Part shown: positions 1 through 13,062 of the stretch, piece after piece
How the letters are laid out: each line of letters begins with the position of its first letter
Position numbering within the stretch: the first letter of the stretch is position 1
Origin: Pseudopithomyces maydicus
Taxonomy: Eukaryota > Ascomycota > Dothideomycetes > Pleosporales > Didymosphaeriaceae
Assembly: GCA_026873275.1 (NCBI GenBank)
Contig: JANTUC010000005.1
Coordinates: 1,116,001-1,180,000 of the forward strand
DNA: 64,000 nucleotides
Direction: 5' to 3'
Position numbers and translations under genes: made by a program
The notes under the pieces: generated by a model
Told to the model about the DNA's origin: nothing
Seen by the model: only the letters and a program-made list of their open reading frames with translations
The model's database searches: none

Positions 1-462
1 GTTTCGGTGGGGTGATGGTCGAAGGCTGGCTACTGGGACAATGGGGACGGTTGGTGGTCGCAAAGCAAGTCGAGGTCGCAAGTTGGCTGTGTTGGTGCCA
101 TGGGGTGCAGTGGCGGGTGATGTGGAGAGGGGGCGATTGCTATGGAAGCGGCATCATAGCATGGCAATCATGGGCCAATGTCGCAGGGCGTGAGGGCAGG
201 GCGTGAGGTGAGAGACGATGGGCGAGGCAGGCGCGATCTTTGATGGGCGGGTGCCAAGCCGTTTGCGCCGTCTGCAGGGGAGCTTGGATCGGACCTCAGC
301 CGGGCCAGGCGCACGCTGCAACACGGTGAACAACGTCCAACACGCCATTGCAGCCTCCACGCACACGGCCGGTAAGTCGCTGCCCGTGGCAACCTACGAG
401 ACGCCCTGCTGAACCGACGACAGGCTCGAAACCATCACCATGGGCCCCCCAAGTACCCCAAC
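1..462. other. Left edge, upstream of the complex I gene
   Basis: No independent gene recognised. The donor-like GTAAGT at 372 and acceptor CAG at 421-423 suggest that part of the NDUFB2 5' exon lies here, but no in-frame ATG was found in that frame below the stop at 327. Confidence 0.4.
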
Positions 463-671
463 ATGGCCAATCACCCCATCCACGTCCACCCGGTGCGCCC
501 GCTGTACCGCTTCATGGCCACGGGCCTGGGCGCCTCCATGTGGTTCTTCGTGCGTGATGCCCATGTCTCCAGGGCTGCGCCGTGTACCTGCTAACTGCTG
601 CCCAGCTGATGTACCGCGCGAAGAAGGACGGCCCTGCGCTGCTGGGCTGGAAGCACCCTTGGGACCATTGA
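463..671 (+). CDS. NADH:ubiquinone oxidoreductase subunit NDUFB2, plant/fungal type
   Basis: Accessory subunit of the membrane arm of mitochondrial complex I. The visible exons are 463-549 and 606-671, joined in phase 0 across a 56-bp GT-AG intron with a CTAAC branch point (about 595). The product has one membrane segment (ASMWFFLMYRAK) followed by KDGPALLGWKHPWDH and stop. This closely resembles the plant/fungal NDUFB2 C-terminus as I remember it (MWFW-x-FYRAKQDGP-x-x-x-GWRHPW). The ATG at 463 has a good context (AACATGG) and gives 50 residues. The frame stays open upstream as ARNHHHGPPKYPN to an acceptor-like CAG at 421-423, behind a possible 52-bp intron (372-423). The true N-terminus is therefore probably an upstream exon I could not fix. 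Identity is fairly sure, the start is not. Confidence 0.7.
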
Positions 672-1158
672 GCCCTTCAAGCCCGAGGAGCCCGCCCGCG
701 GAAGGCGCGCCCCCGACTGTACATAGGTAGTGCCCCCGCACGAGGGCAGGCAGGAGCGAGCGAGGGTGAAGGAAAGTGCAACCCGGGACAGGGCATCCAG
801 ATGCAACGCAACCAAGTGCAGTCAAACGCAATACAAAAGAACATGAGAATCGAGAACATTACATGCAGAGTGCTACGAATGCAGCAGCATCCACCCCATC
901 AGTCCCGGATGTGATTCTGTCTTTTCTCTCCTCTTTGCTCTCCCTCTTTGCTCTCCCTCTCTCTCTCTCTCACTCACTCTCACCCTCGCTGCAACTCGAG
1001 CTCCTGTATATGACACGGCCTGCCCCAACTCTTTCTTCCCTCCTCTTCCCACTCTGTTCCCTTTGCCACCACACTCCACTTGCTCTTCTCTCACTGCATC
1101 CTGCCAGCTCCAACCACCATCCACATCTACCGCCAAACATCCACATCTACCGCCCAAA
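672..1158. other. Intergenic with CT-rich tract
   Basis: Non-coding. A strongly pyrimidine-rich stretch (about 918-985, CTCTCC/TCTCTC units) lies just upstream of the AT-hook gene and probably belongs to its promoter or 5' leader. Confidence 0.5.
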
Positions 1159-1766
1159 ATGGTAGCCTGGACCGCCGAAAAGGATCAACAGGTCCGTACT
1201 GCCGCCCTCTCGTTGTCTGCATAGGCCCCCACTGACCCGGTACAGCTCCTCCAGGGCATCCTCCAGTTCTGCGAAATCAAACTGTCCGGGCCACTTCTCC
1301 AATACTTGGCCGATTATATTGGCGAGGGTAAGTCCTCCCCGTTCACATCCGTCTCCTTGTCGACCATTCTCCAGCATGCTGACTACAGTTCCAAGAGTGC
1401 ACCCCGAAAGCAGTCACCCACCGTCTCAACAACATCAAGAAGGCCGTCAAGGATAGTCAGGCAGCTGGTTCCGCCCTAGCTAAGAAGACCGGAAAGGATG
1501 CCAAAGACACGCAGGCTACCACTCCTACTCCCACCAAGAACACACAAGTCAAGACGCCTGGCAATCACTCTGCCTCTCCTGCCACGCGCAAGAAGCGAGG
1601 TCGCCCTTTCAAGGCCGACATTGAAGCACGAAAGAAGGTCAAAACTGAGGATGTAGATGAGGACAAGGGTGTTTCCGCTGATGCGGTTGAGGATGGGCGC
1701 GGCGATGAGCGTGGAGATGAGCGTGGAGATGAGCGCGGAGACAAGGGTGTGCTTGGTGAAATTTGA
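1159..1766 (+). CDS. Small AT-hook nuclear protein with N-terminal SANT/Myb-like region
   Basis: Exons 1159-1191, 1246-1327 and 1396-1766 give 161 residues. The first about 60 residues (MVAWTAEKDQQLLQGILQ..., then GEECTPKAVTHRLNNIKK) look like the short helical domain common in small fungal nuclear proteins. The C-terminal half is basic and disordered, with one AT-hook core, RKKRGRPFK, and then an acidic/charged tail containing three consecutive RGDE units. AT-hooks bind the minor groove of AT-rich DNA, so a chromatin or transcription role is inferred and the precise function is unknown. The third exon uses a CCAAG|AG acceptor. The nearer TACAG acceptor would shift the frame and hit a stop, so this junction is the least certain part. 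The gene starts 490 bp after the complex I gene on the same strand. Confidence 0.7.
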
Positions 1767-2406
1767 ACCTTCCCAACGATTGGACTTGGGCTTCTCCAAA
1801 TCGTGGCTGACACGGGCGTCGGTGGAACGGAATTGAGCAGTGGTGTTTGATTTAGGTCAAGCTATTGCCAGAAGAACACCATGTACGGTGGTTGAACATG
1901 TTCGTGCATGGCCTATTTCAATTCCATCAAATCCTCAATCGCTGAAATACACCAACCAATATCCTGTGAGCTCTGTGCAATTCTTAGCACGGATTACCAC
2001 GTGTGACAGCCAGTAGATCTAATACATATCAGGCTTAGCTCAGAGCGTGTGGCGAATCACAGCTTTTCATGCAATAGCCTTGTTCGCAAGCACGTCTGTC
2101 ATAGGCCAACACGCGAGACACCGGCGGATAAGGCATACAAACGTACTGTATCGCGAACAACTACACGCTAGTCATTGCCTCCCTACGCCATACTATCCGA
2201 ACCTTCAGCGGTTTTCAAACTTTTCACAATGTATGTGCATGCATGGGCGCCCCCAAATTTCTCACAAGCGAGCAGTGATTGGCCAGCGACCCGGATAATG
2301 GCGATTTCACTGCAATTTTAGCGCAGACGAGCAGTCGAATGGTTGCTGGGGACCTTGCCTTGCACATGCATAGTACACTACCTAGCGAATGACTGACTAT
2401 ACTCTT
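1767..2406. other. Intergenic
   Basis: Convergent interval between the AT-hook gene and the OYE gene. No gene, RNA or repeat recognised. Confidence 0.5.
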
Positions 2407-3796
<1,390 letters not shown>

Positions 3797-4372
3797 GCTG
3801 TAATCTCACTTTTCGCAATCGTGTCCTGTCTTCCTCTCCGGGTAGCAGAGCTTGTCTACCAACATATAGTTGCGAAAAAGGAGCTATGATGTTTTCCAAG
3901 ACTGCACTACGCTACACTAGATGTTTTGTGGGACTTTGCCATGCGCTCTAGGTCGGTACACCATACGCATTCGGAAGGGACGTTCAGAACTCTGAGTGTG
4001 ATTCCATGAATTTCGCCCATCTTCTCCGAAGATAGCGGCTTCTCTTGGCCGATGCCAGGTTTGTGTGGGGTAGTGGTCTTATCAAGGTCCACACGGCACA
4101 TTGTCGCACTTCCGTAGTTTCGGCAGGGCGGAATCTCACACCGACAACGCTAGGATGAAAGTAGCTTATCACTCACGAACGTATAGCTGTACTAAGGACA
4201 GGAATCGGCTATACTCTCATCGCTCCCCAAAAGAGACCCAAGAGAAATTTGCACAGCTGGGAAGCCGCGTGCGTCATGCAGTTGGTGTAAAACTGCGTGG
4301 GATGCGATCATCAATTGGCCCCTGCTGATTGTCCGGCCCTCTCACTGAATCCGTCTTAACCCAAACTCGCTT
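3797..4372. other. Intergenic, OYE promoter side
   Basis: Upstream of the OYE gene and downstream of the first NCS1 permease. No gene recognised. Confidence 0.5.
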
Positions 4373-6024
4373 TCATCGGCCAATGACCTTCTTTTCGAGA
4401 AATCTCGCCGGTATGTAGACCAGTGCAGTAACCACGAAAGTGAATTCGTTCGCAACATCACCCCCGCTGGACCCTATCAATTTACCCAGTGGCCCGACAT
4501 ACCAAGTCTCTACCATTCCCATTACCCAAGCCACGACCCCAAGAGCGAATGCCGTAGCCGCAGCAATCCCTAGGGGTAGCCGGCTGGGGTCGTTCCACGC
4601 ATCGAGGTCGTAATTGTCGAAATTCATTCTCCGGAAAATGACGTGTTCGCTGAATAAGATAACAAAGTATTGCGTGCACCAGTAACCGAGTAGGCTGAGA
4701 AAATTCTGCAGGTAGACATTGAGCTGTTCGCGACCGCCAACCGCCAACCCGAGGATTGCGGCAAAGCACACAATGATCCAGATGAATCGTGGAACCCTGG
4801 CAAAGGGGCGGGCGAACTGTTGACAGGAGATTGCGGCACTGTAGATGGATATTACGTTCACGTTGATGCCGGAGAGCACGAGGAGAGTCAAGATGAACTT
4901 TGCGAATCCACGGGGATAGATCATGGTCTGAATCAGGAAACCGAGTCCCTCATTTTCGTACACTTCTTGCCAGTCGGGGCGGTTGTTGAAACCGGAGGAG
5001 ACAACGCAACCTGCAATCATGCCGATCGAAGTTGGAACGGCGATGCCAAAGGTAGTCATCAGGAAGACTTTCGTGCGCGATACGTTTGCCGGATAGTGAA
5101 CATAGTAATCAGAAGCCATGGGTGCCCACGAAGCAGAGCTTCCGTAGATGATGGCAATCAAGCTGAGGACCTGGCCGCTGAGGTCTGCGCCCTTGAGCTC
5201 CGTGTGCGCGGTGTTATCCGCATACTTTCCTGTCATGCCAAAGAATATCATGAAGATAATAAAGAAGACGAACCAAGCATAGCGTTCGTACACCAAAATG
5301 GCTTTCAATCCGACAAAGGAGATGAGCGTAGCAACCACGGCGAGGATCACGATACCGACAATCAAAGAGAGGTGGCCATCCGCGACCGCCGTAAGAGCTA
5401 GTCCACCTGCGAAAACGGTTAAATTTATCAAAGAAGGCGTGTTGTGCACGTAAAGGTAAAGGGCATGGAGAGTGGCTGCTTTACATGCTGGCCAAAGGGA
5501 AAGAGGCGGTTGCAAGGAATTCCTGTACCTGTAATGCACGCCACGGCAGCCCAGCCGATCTGGACTATGGTGTTGAGCGCAGCAATGACCTTGTTAGGCC
5601 ACCATCCAAACGCATAGCGCGACATGGAAATCTGACGAAGACCAGTTGGCGCGCCAAACGTTGCTGCGAAGCCAGTGCACGCACCGCCCAGTATGCTCGC
5701 AAATATGGTGATGATGACGGATTGCCTGAGGGTCAAACCGAATTCGTGGCCCAGAAATCCTGTTGCGAAACAGGAGGTATTCATGGTACCCGACGCCCAT
5801 AGGAAAAACATGGTAAGTTGGTGATGCCATGGCACTGGTCCTTTCTCTTCGGGCAGTTTCCGAGTGATGGCTTCGGATTCAATGCCAAGTCTGGCGTCGA
5901 GGCTCGATTCCAGGGCTCGCAGGCTGGCCAGAATCCCACTGTCAGATTTGGTGTTCGTGTGGCCGAGATCCGCGCTGGACTGCGAAGAACTTGTCGCGCC
6001 GTCGCCGATTTTCTCCGCAGACAT
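4373..6024 (-). CDS. NCS1 purine-cytosine permease-like transporter (Fcy type)
   Basis: Plasma-membrane proton symporter of the nucleobase:cation symporter-1 family, Fcy2/FcyB branch. Exons 6024-5529 and 5406-4373, with a 122-bp intron that joins ACIT|GGLALTAV, give 509 residues, the usual size. About 90 cytosolic N-terminal residues precede the first membrane segment, with GPVPWHHQLTMFFLWASGTMN and then FLGHEFGLTLRQS at the start of the transport core. Later landmarks are RYAFGWWPNKVIAALN, SSASWAPMASDYYVHYP, and about 12 hydrophobic segments. The substrate cannot be read from sequence. The family carries cytosine, purines and related compounds, and bacterial NCS1 Mhp1 carries hydantoins. It lies beside a second, distantly related NCS1 gene on the same strand and inside the putative N-heterocycle cluster, suggesting uptake of a ring compound. 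Confidence 0.92.
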
Positions 6025-6523
6025 GACGAATCTGGCGCACGAATCTTGTTACGTAGGTGGTGAAAACAGAGCGATTGGGAATGGAAGAGTGCGGTGGGAT
6101 TTTGGAAGAAAACTTGCATGCGGTCTGATCCTGTGGGGTTATAAAGCACATGCAGGTGCTCCACACGCCGACCATTGGGTATCGGCGGGACATAGGCCGG
6201 ACGTGGCTTCTGCATTCTGCTTAGGGCCAAGTCTCGCCAGGGCTTCCATCGCCACTCTTATCAGCATCAAGCTTTCTTGGGTCAAGCTTGTCGTTCCTTG
6301 CCATGTTGTTGCAAGCCACGAAAGTTGCTTGACGCGTAACCGACCTGCATACTAGTACGCGCCATCAATCTCGGAGAATTTCGACCCATGTTCCGGAGCA
6401 CAGTTGGAGAAGCCCATCGTGGACGCTTGCAAAGAATCTCTGATGATTGCTATCAACTACCAAGCTTCCATCTGCTTCTTTTCCATTGGGCCATCTGCGT
6501 ATGCGGTGCCAGTCGTATTGAGT
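6025..6523. other. Intergenic, promoter of the Fcy-type permease
   Basis: No gene seen. Two HGATAR-type GATA-factor sites are visible on the minus strand (TTATCA at 6258-6263 and CTATCA at 6450-6455). Confidence 0.4.
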
Positions 6524-8487
6524 TTACAGAGCCCCCTTCGGCTTCTCATCAACCTGCCCGTATGTGCCCTCAATAACGCTCTCGCTCGGCGTGCCCTCGA
6601 CGTACGTGTCTCTCTCGCCGTCAAAGAAACCATCCCTGCCATTCGAGGCCAAATATTCCCAACTGACAGGTACGTTCTCAAATCCCGAGGGGAAGATTCT
6701 GGGTCTCCGAATCTGGATGAGCACATAGTAGACGATTCCAGCAGTTGTGAAGGTCAAGATCCACCCGAGTTTGTACATGTCTTTCCCCGCTTGAGGAACA
6801 AGCTTGGGGCTGTATGCAGCGACTAGTCCGGGCATCCCCATCGCAGTTCCCGCACACCACGCGAATACACCAGAGAAATTGACCCCATGGGCAAACCAGT
6901 ACAGAGTGCCCCTTGAGCCTGTGTACAAGGACGGGACGTGGATGTTGCCTTTGCGCGCGCAACAGTAGTCAACAATGATGATCTGCAACTCATTAACTGA
7001 TGTTACCCATCAGGATCGATTGGGACCTCTCACTTACCGCACATAGCGGTGCCATAAAGATGTTGTAACTTCCCAAGAAAGTGATAAACTTGTCGGCAGT
7101 GGCAACGAGCTTCCAAGGAACCAGAGCGAAGCCGAGTATGGCACAGAGCACTTGACCTCTCCGAATAGTCAGGTATTTGGGGAAGAGACCTGTCATGTCC
7201 GCACCAAATGGGATCGAGTTTGCACCGAAGTTGACACCGAATGTACTCAATAGGTACGAGAACGAGACTAAGAAGATAGCGCAGCGTGCAGCCGGTGTCC
7301 AGTTGTGATCTAAAATGGCGTCGTTGAGATCCTAGAACGTTAAGAGACAAAGTCAGCTGACAGTGCTCTTGTATTGCCTCCGGAAGCTCCATACCCATAT
7401 GTTCCAATAAGCGACACCATAAACGCCTTCCATAGAGTTGGTGGCCAAAAGGCCAAGCGCGAGGATTAGCACTTTGCTAAAGAACACAAAAACACCCTGT
7501 AAGTACCCTGCGTCGCGAGGCTTCTTACAGTATCGGGCTAAATCTGGTTGGTTGACCAGCATGGGGGAGAGAGTTCCCATGATGACGTTGATTCCGCTCA
7601 TGACAGCCCAGCCTACCGTTGTGCCCGCTCTTGCTTCTGTTCCAGCAGCACTCTGTGCGTTAATGTTACGAACCCCACTACCGTTTGCCATACACCACCC
7701 AAAGAGGCCAAATGTTGTAAATGGCATGATCAATCCCTTGAAAGTGAAGAAACTGTGGATGCGACGAGGATGGACAAAGCACTGTACCCGGTTAGCATTT
7801 AGCCGAAACTGAATGATACAAGATTCTTACGAATGGAAATTCAAGTATCCACACCAGAAAGAAGCACAAGAGTTGCTTCGAAGTGACATCTGCTGAAAGA
7901 GGCAGTTGGTTTTCCCAGTTGTTCCACCTGTGCCCAAATATGCATTTTAAACAGGTAGACATCAGGTTGGCGCCGTAGTAGGACTGAATCCCGTACCAGA
8001 TGGCACCAACAATTGCTCTGATGAAAACGAAGAAATACGATCCATAGAATCCCATGACCGAGCGGGCAAGTACTGGATATCCGATGTGGTAGCGAACACC
8101 AGGTCTCGCTAGGCCGACAACAACGATGGCACTGATAAGTGAGCCCACGCAACATGATACGAAAGCCTCTTGCCATGTCAAACCCACAGCAATTAGAGAG
8201 GCGGCTGCATTCCATCCTGTCGTACCAAAGGCAGTGGATCCCCAATAGAGAGGTAGGTTGTACCAAGTCCACGTGCGTTCCTCGGGAGGAGTAGGCTCAA
8301 GACTAGCAGTACGTCAGACATCGAAACATTACTATCACTTGCTGTAACCATACTCTTTGTTCGACCATTTTGAGTTGCCCACATTATTCACCCCTTGATC
8401 ATGATTCTTGGTCGTCTTTAGAGAGTCGAGGAAAGCTTGTCTAGAACGAAATGGGGCGCCGACATCCGGGAATGCGGGGGAACGCAT
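6524..8487 (-). CDS. NCS1 uracil/allantoin-permease-like transporter (Fur type)
   Basis: Second NCS1 symporter, of the Fur (uracil/allantoin/uridine) branch. Five exons (8487-8354, 8302-7831, 7781-7395, 7331-7038, 6982-6524) with introns of 49-63 bp join in frame to 581 residues. Diagnostic pieces are SKWSNKDLEPTPPEERTW before TM1, GSTAFGTTGWNAAASL, GYPVLARSVMGFYGSYF, QPDLARYCKKPRDA, the NFGANSIPFGADMTGLFP loop, IIIVDYCCARKG and GVNFSGVFAWCAGTAMG. The first intron (8303-8353) is required to make the conserved KDLEP motif. The hydrophilic tail ends in VDEKPKGAL. It shares a 790-bp upstream region with the Zn2Cys6 regulator transcribed away from it, consistent with co-regulation. Substrate is inferred only as a pyrimidine-, hydantoin- or imide-like ring. 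Confidence 0.93.
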
Positions 8488-8526
8488 GGCCAAAGATCAG
8501 CACACTTTGTTGAGGTAAATAGCCGG

Positions 8527-9238
8527 TGATAGCAAATTTGGTCTACGAAGATACATATATATTTTCTGAAGGTTCACTATCTCCAGTGTAACTACATCAA
8601 AAGACAGGGGCAACGGTAGGCAACGCCACCACTGTCCCTTTGGTCCTACTGTTTCCAACAAGTAAACCTTTCGGTTGATTTGAGCCGATGCGACATTGGA
8701 TGAAAGAGACGGCTGACGATTGCTACGTATCTAAAATCGTAATTGAAGCGATAAGGAATCTGGGCGACATGGTCCTCCGCCTTTCTGGAGAGATAAGCCA
8801 TGCTTGGCGTACATGTGAGCATTTTGCGGCCCTTGTGCGGCGAGTATCTCAAGGAAGACAAGATAAGTTCGAAAATACATATTTGATCCCCGTTTTACAG
8901 GTAATAGAGACACTGCAGCTGATCTAGTTACGAAGCATTGCTGGCGGGAAAGAGAATGGCTGCGCTCTATGTTTAAAGACACGATGGATCTGATCCCGCA
9001 TTTGGACATGACTAATTCATCCCCTCACTCGGAAATTATTTGACTCATTTTAGCGTCATCATGGCCAGCGACTCCCGATCGTCACATCTGGGGATGGATT
9101 GACCAATTCTAGATCTGGAAAGATTCCCTCCTATCCCTGAACCTATTTTGATTTGCGGGGATGGCTACCTACGATAAGTCTGATGTGACCGGCGGCTATC
9201 ACGACGAACTCCGATTCTCGGTTAGGAAGAGCCGATAG
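8527..9238. promoter_or_regulatory. Divergent promoter with eight HGATAR (GATA-factor) sites
   Basis: The 790-bp region between the Fur-type permease (left) and the Zn2Cys6 gene (right) holds HGATAR hexamers at 8527 (TGATAG), 8577 (minus, CTATCT), 8749 (CGATAA), 8791 (AGATAA), 8861 (AGATAA), 9172 (CGATAA), 9196 (minus, CTATCA) and 9233 (CGATAG). About two would be expected by chance at equal base frequencies. HGATAR is the binding core of the nitrogen regulator AreA/Nit2. Found by eye; binding is inferred. No other gene is seen between 8488 and 9278. Confidence 0.45.
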
Positions 9239-9278
9239 CAACAACACGTGTGCGAAGCCTTTGACCGCTGCCTCCTGT

Positions 9279-11777
9279 ATGCAGACTTCCAACTTTGCGG
9301 ACAACCCTTCGGTACATCCAAACCGACACCAGCCACAGAGCGTCATGGCAACATCTCCCTCGGCTCAATTATCACCTCCCTCTAGTACTCGACAACCCAC
9401 TGCCCCCGGAGAATTCGTGCGGCCCTAGCTTGTCAACGATGCAAGGGTCGAAAGCAAAAAGTGAGCCTCTTTGTGTGTCAAGCTCATGTAGAAGCGATAG
9501 CTTCTGACAGGCATCCAGTGTGAGGGTGGGCTACCCACCTGTCGGTCATGCAGCAAAGCAGGTATTGCTTGTGTGTATGAGCCCACTTTGAGACCTCGTT
9601 ACCCAGGAGGAAAGATGCTGTAGGAGTGCTTAAGCTTACCCCAATATATCAAAATTAATCGCGTGTAGATACATAAATGCCTTGGAAGAGCGCATTGCAT
9701 TCCTAGAAGCGCAACTACCCGAGCAGAAGCGAGATCATTTCGGTGGAGCAGAAGATGCTGTCAGCCCAATGCAACTGCCTCGGAACAATTTCGTTCCGTG
9801 TAGCGATAATCGAGCTGAGCAATGCATCGAAGAAGAAAGCTCGACAGTAGTAGATGGAGTCGCATATCTGTCGCTCTGTGCGTCAGGTACCACAGATGCT
9901 GCTCCAGAGCCGTTTTATATGGGCTCGAGCTCAGGAGCAACCATCGCGCGCCTGATACAGTCTGCGATTTTCAGCGGTAGGAAAGCTTCAAGTGCTGCCG
10001 CGCAGCGCGAAACCCTTCGCTCAGATAGCGTGAGCTCCCTTGGCTCATCATTACCACCGCCGTCCTTATCGAACAGCTTCTATCCGTACCCGCAACCTGC
10101 ACAGGCCCAACGTTTGTTTCTTGTTTTCTTCAACCGCATGCACACCAAATGGCCGATCTTAGATCGAAAGGTGTATGAGAAAATATATGAACATCAATAT
10201 GATCAAGACTCTCTTCCAATAATTGAGATGAGTACTCTACATCTCATATATGCTATATCGGCCAGATTTCTGCAGTTGACTAAACAGCAAGGTATTGAAG
10301 TCGATCACGAAGCCCATTTCATGGCCGCAATCAAACGTATGGACTACATCATGGAGCGACATAATACTTCGACAGTACAATTTCTGACAATGCTTGCGAT
10401 CTATGGTCAAAGATCCCCATACGGAGCTGGCGTATGGTCACAAGTAAGATATGCCATGACATTGGCTGTGGAGCTTGGGATGCATCGGAACCCTACAGCA
10501 AATTCACCGCAAAGAGATACACGGGATCTGGAATTACGAAGACGTATATTCTGGTCTTGCTATTGTATGGATCGATTAACGAGTGTCCTTCTTGGTCGGA
10601 CATTCGCTATTTCAGACCATGATATAAACGTCGAGGTAATACAATTCAATCACAAAGCAAGATTTGCACTGACATGTTTCAGTTACCGAGCAGTGACACA
10701 GCCTTTTCGGACCTGACATCAGCTCGCACCCATGAGAAGCATAGCGTAGATCGGAGTAATATCTTGCCTTTCATTCACGATATTAAACTTCGGAAACTCC
10801 AGTCTAAAATTCAGCGTACCGTCTTCCGAGTCGACATTGACCATAACATGCGTTGTTCAGAGGACAAGGCTCGCGAGGAGGCAAAAGTTGAAGCCATACG
10901 CCAGAGTTTGGATAGTTGGGTAAACGATAGTCCGAAAGCGGTTTATGCACCACAAGGAGAACCCCAATGGATGTATCAGACCGAATTCACTCACGATCAA
11001 GACTCTTGCAACTACTTCACGCTACAATACCACAAGGCAATCTTGTCCCTCTATACAAACGTTCTACCCGATCTATCTGTGGATGATCGACGGTTTGCTA
11101 CTTGTGCTCAGTCGGCAGCGCGTATTTGTGCAACTTACAAGCGCCTCAACCAGATGAAAGTTCTTTCTTTCACAATAATCGCTTTGCACTCCTGTTTTGT
11201 AGCTGGGCTGACGCTGGTTTATTGTCTCTGGCGTGACAAGAGACTTTTTAATTTTGACCTTCTGGAGGCGACAAAATCCTGCAGCCAGTGTCTTACAATT
11301 TTCGGAGAGAAATGGCCTGGAGCTGTGAGGTATGGAGACATCTTTGATACACTGTCCAACGGTGTCATTCGTACGATTATGGAGCCAGGGCCTAGTCGGA
11401 GTCTGATCAAGGATTTGGATATATTAACAGCACAACCGCTCTCAAGTGCCGCTACAGCCGAGCCGTCTAGGCCCACGGACCCCCTTCTCGGAGCGGTTAA
11501 GGATGTCTTTATGGACGTAGCTGAAGATATTCCAGCATCCCACGGCTGGCGTTTATTTACCGAAATGGTGCAGTCGGATATCCAAATGCCGGATCTGACA
11601 AGTACCAATATACCCGATGATGGGAGTAATTCCAATCATGAGAATTTGGTAGCACCTGGCTGGGATGGGGAGTCCGAGTTCTCTTTCAGAAATTTCGATG
11701 GGGCAGCTCTGTCAGAAAATCCGCCTCTTGGTGCACAAGCAGGATGGGAGCATGGATTTTTTGCTGGTTACGATTGA
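9279..11777 (+). CDS. Zn2Cys6 transcription factor with fungal-specific TF domain
   Basis: Likely pathway-specific nuclear regulator of the neighbouring permease/hydrolase genes. Proposed exons are 9279-9311, 9386-9460, 9519-9619, 9669-10635 and 10683-11777, 756 residues. The binuclear cluster ACQRCKGRKQKC...C..C......C (CX2CX6CX6CX2CX6C, about residues 26-54) is split by the second intron. It is followed by YINALEERIAFLEAQL, a short coiled coil for dimerisation. The middle domain has LFLVFFNRMHTKWPILDR, VELGMHRNP and RRRIFWSCYCMDRL, typical of the Fungal_trans domain. The first exon (MQTSNFADNPS) is chosen because an ATG at 9343 runs into a stop before the zinc cluster, so this start is tentative. 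The C-terminal about 120 residues are acidic and low in order, like an activation region. Confidence 0.88.
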
Positions 11778-11968
11778 ATCTGTGTACATAAATCGGTATT
11801 CTCAAACTTCATGATCACTATCTATACTTAAGTGCCGAGACCCTGTGTCATACCCAGGACCGAATTATTACCTTGTATCTAAATGAAATACAATATGCGA
11901 AAACACACGATGTCTCAAAATTTTGTATTCCGAGTTTACATTCCTTGAATTACTGATGAATCTGTTGC

Positions 11969-13062
11969 TTAAGCTAATTGACCCTTCTGATATGGATACT
12001 CCTTCCTGAATGCCTCCGCAATTTCAGACCGTGTAGCCACCCAGACGCCTTCTTTTTGTGCAATCTCTTCCACAAACTTCTTCAAAGCGCCAAATCTTCC
12101 TGGTCTACCGATTATTCGACAGTGGAGTCCAATTGTCATCATTTTCGGCATGCCCTTCTTGCCCTCTTCATAAAGTACGTCGAAGGCATTCTTAATATGA
12201 CTGTAGAAGCCGTCTGGGTCCGCAAATCCAGATCCAATGACGTGAAACTTGAAGTCGTTACAATCGTAACTATATGGAAGTAGGAGGTGACCTTTCGGAC
12301 TGGGACTATCGCGTTCGTAATTAAGATCAGTCCAATATGGCACATCATCGGCATATGTGTCAGACGTCCACATAAGTTCTTCACCCATTTCTTCATAGAC
12401 TTTGGGTACAAGTGTGCGACTATGCGGCGAAGGTCGACCGTAATACCAACCCTTAGGCGCATAACCCGAAAGTGACCTCAGGGACTCTATACCCTTTTTG
12501 ATATATTCCTTCTCCTTTTCTATAGAAAAATCATGATAGTCTACCCAACGGTAGGCGCTGCATGCTGTCAGGTAGGGTATCGACTAGTGGGACGAGATTC
12601 CACTTACTGGCTCGCAATCTCGTGACCTTCCTCAACGCTTCGCTTCACAACATCGGGATTCTCTTCGCAAGCCTGCGCTACGGCGTACATGGTGTACTTC
12701 ATCTTGTGCTCATTGAATAATCTGAACAGTCTCCAGAAGCCAGCCCTACTACCGTATTCATACTCGCTCTCCACGCTGATGTTTCTTTCGTTGACCCTGA
12801 GAGCTCCAAATGGATTCTCGCGCAAATTCTGTTCTGCTTGGCCATCGCCGTTCATCACAGACCGTTCTCCGCCCTACTTGTTGTTATTAAAATTCCACGT
12901 TACATGTACAAGATACTGCGATCGAACCTCTTCATAGTTTATGACAAATGAAACGGCAATTTTTGCGTCATTAGGCCACTTGGGATTGATACCTTGCTCG
13001 CCATAGCCTATGAAATCACGCGGGTAGTCGTATTCCGGGTGGGCGACAAAAGCAGGAGGCAT
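11969..13062 (-). CDS. PuuE/HxnM-like cyclic amide (imide) hydrolase, polysaccharide-deacetylase fold
   Basis: Exons 13062-12928, 12873-12608 and 12557-11969 give 329 residues. The start MPPAFVAHPEYDYPRDFIGYG matches the N-terminus of the PuuE-like branch of NodB-fold proteins. Branch hallmarks are SFVINYEEGGERSV, GALRVNERNISVESEYEYGSR, GHEIASHAYRWVDYHD (the H is rebuilt across intron 2), GWYYGRPSPHSRTL and MMTIGLHCRIIGRPGR. These proteins are commonly mis-named chitin deacetylases. Characterised relatives open small cyclic amides: the metal-independent allantoinase PuuE and the fungal cyclic imide hydrolase HxnM. With no secretion signal the enzyme should be cytosolic. The neighbouring amidase could take the half-amide it would make. 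A short stop-to-stop gap separates it from the regulator. Confidence 0.85.

Noticed and set aside
3797..3899. Possible in-frame N-terminal extension of the OYE protein
   Set aside because: Begins at TTG, lacks ATG, and the residues do not resemble OYE N-termini; the one-base break is a better explanation.
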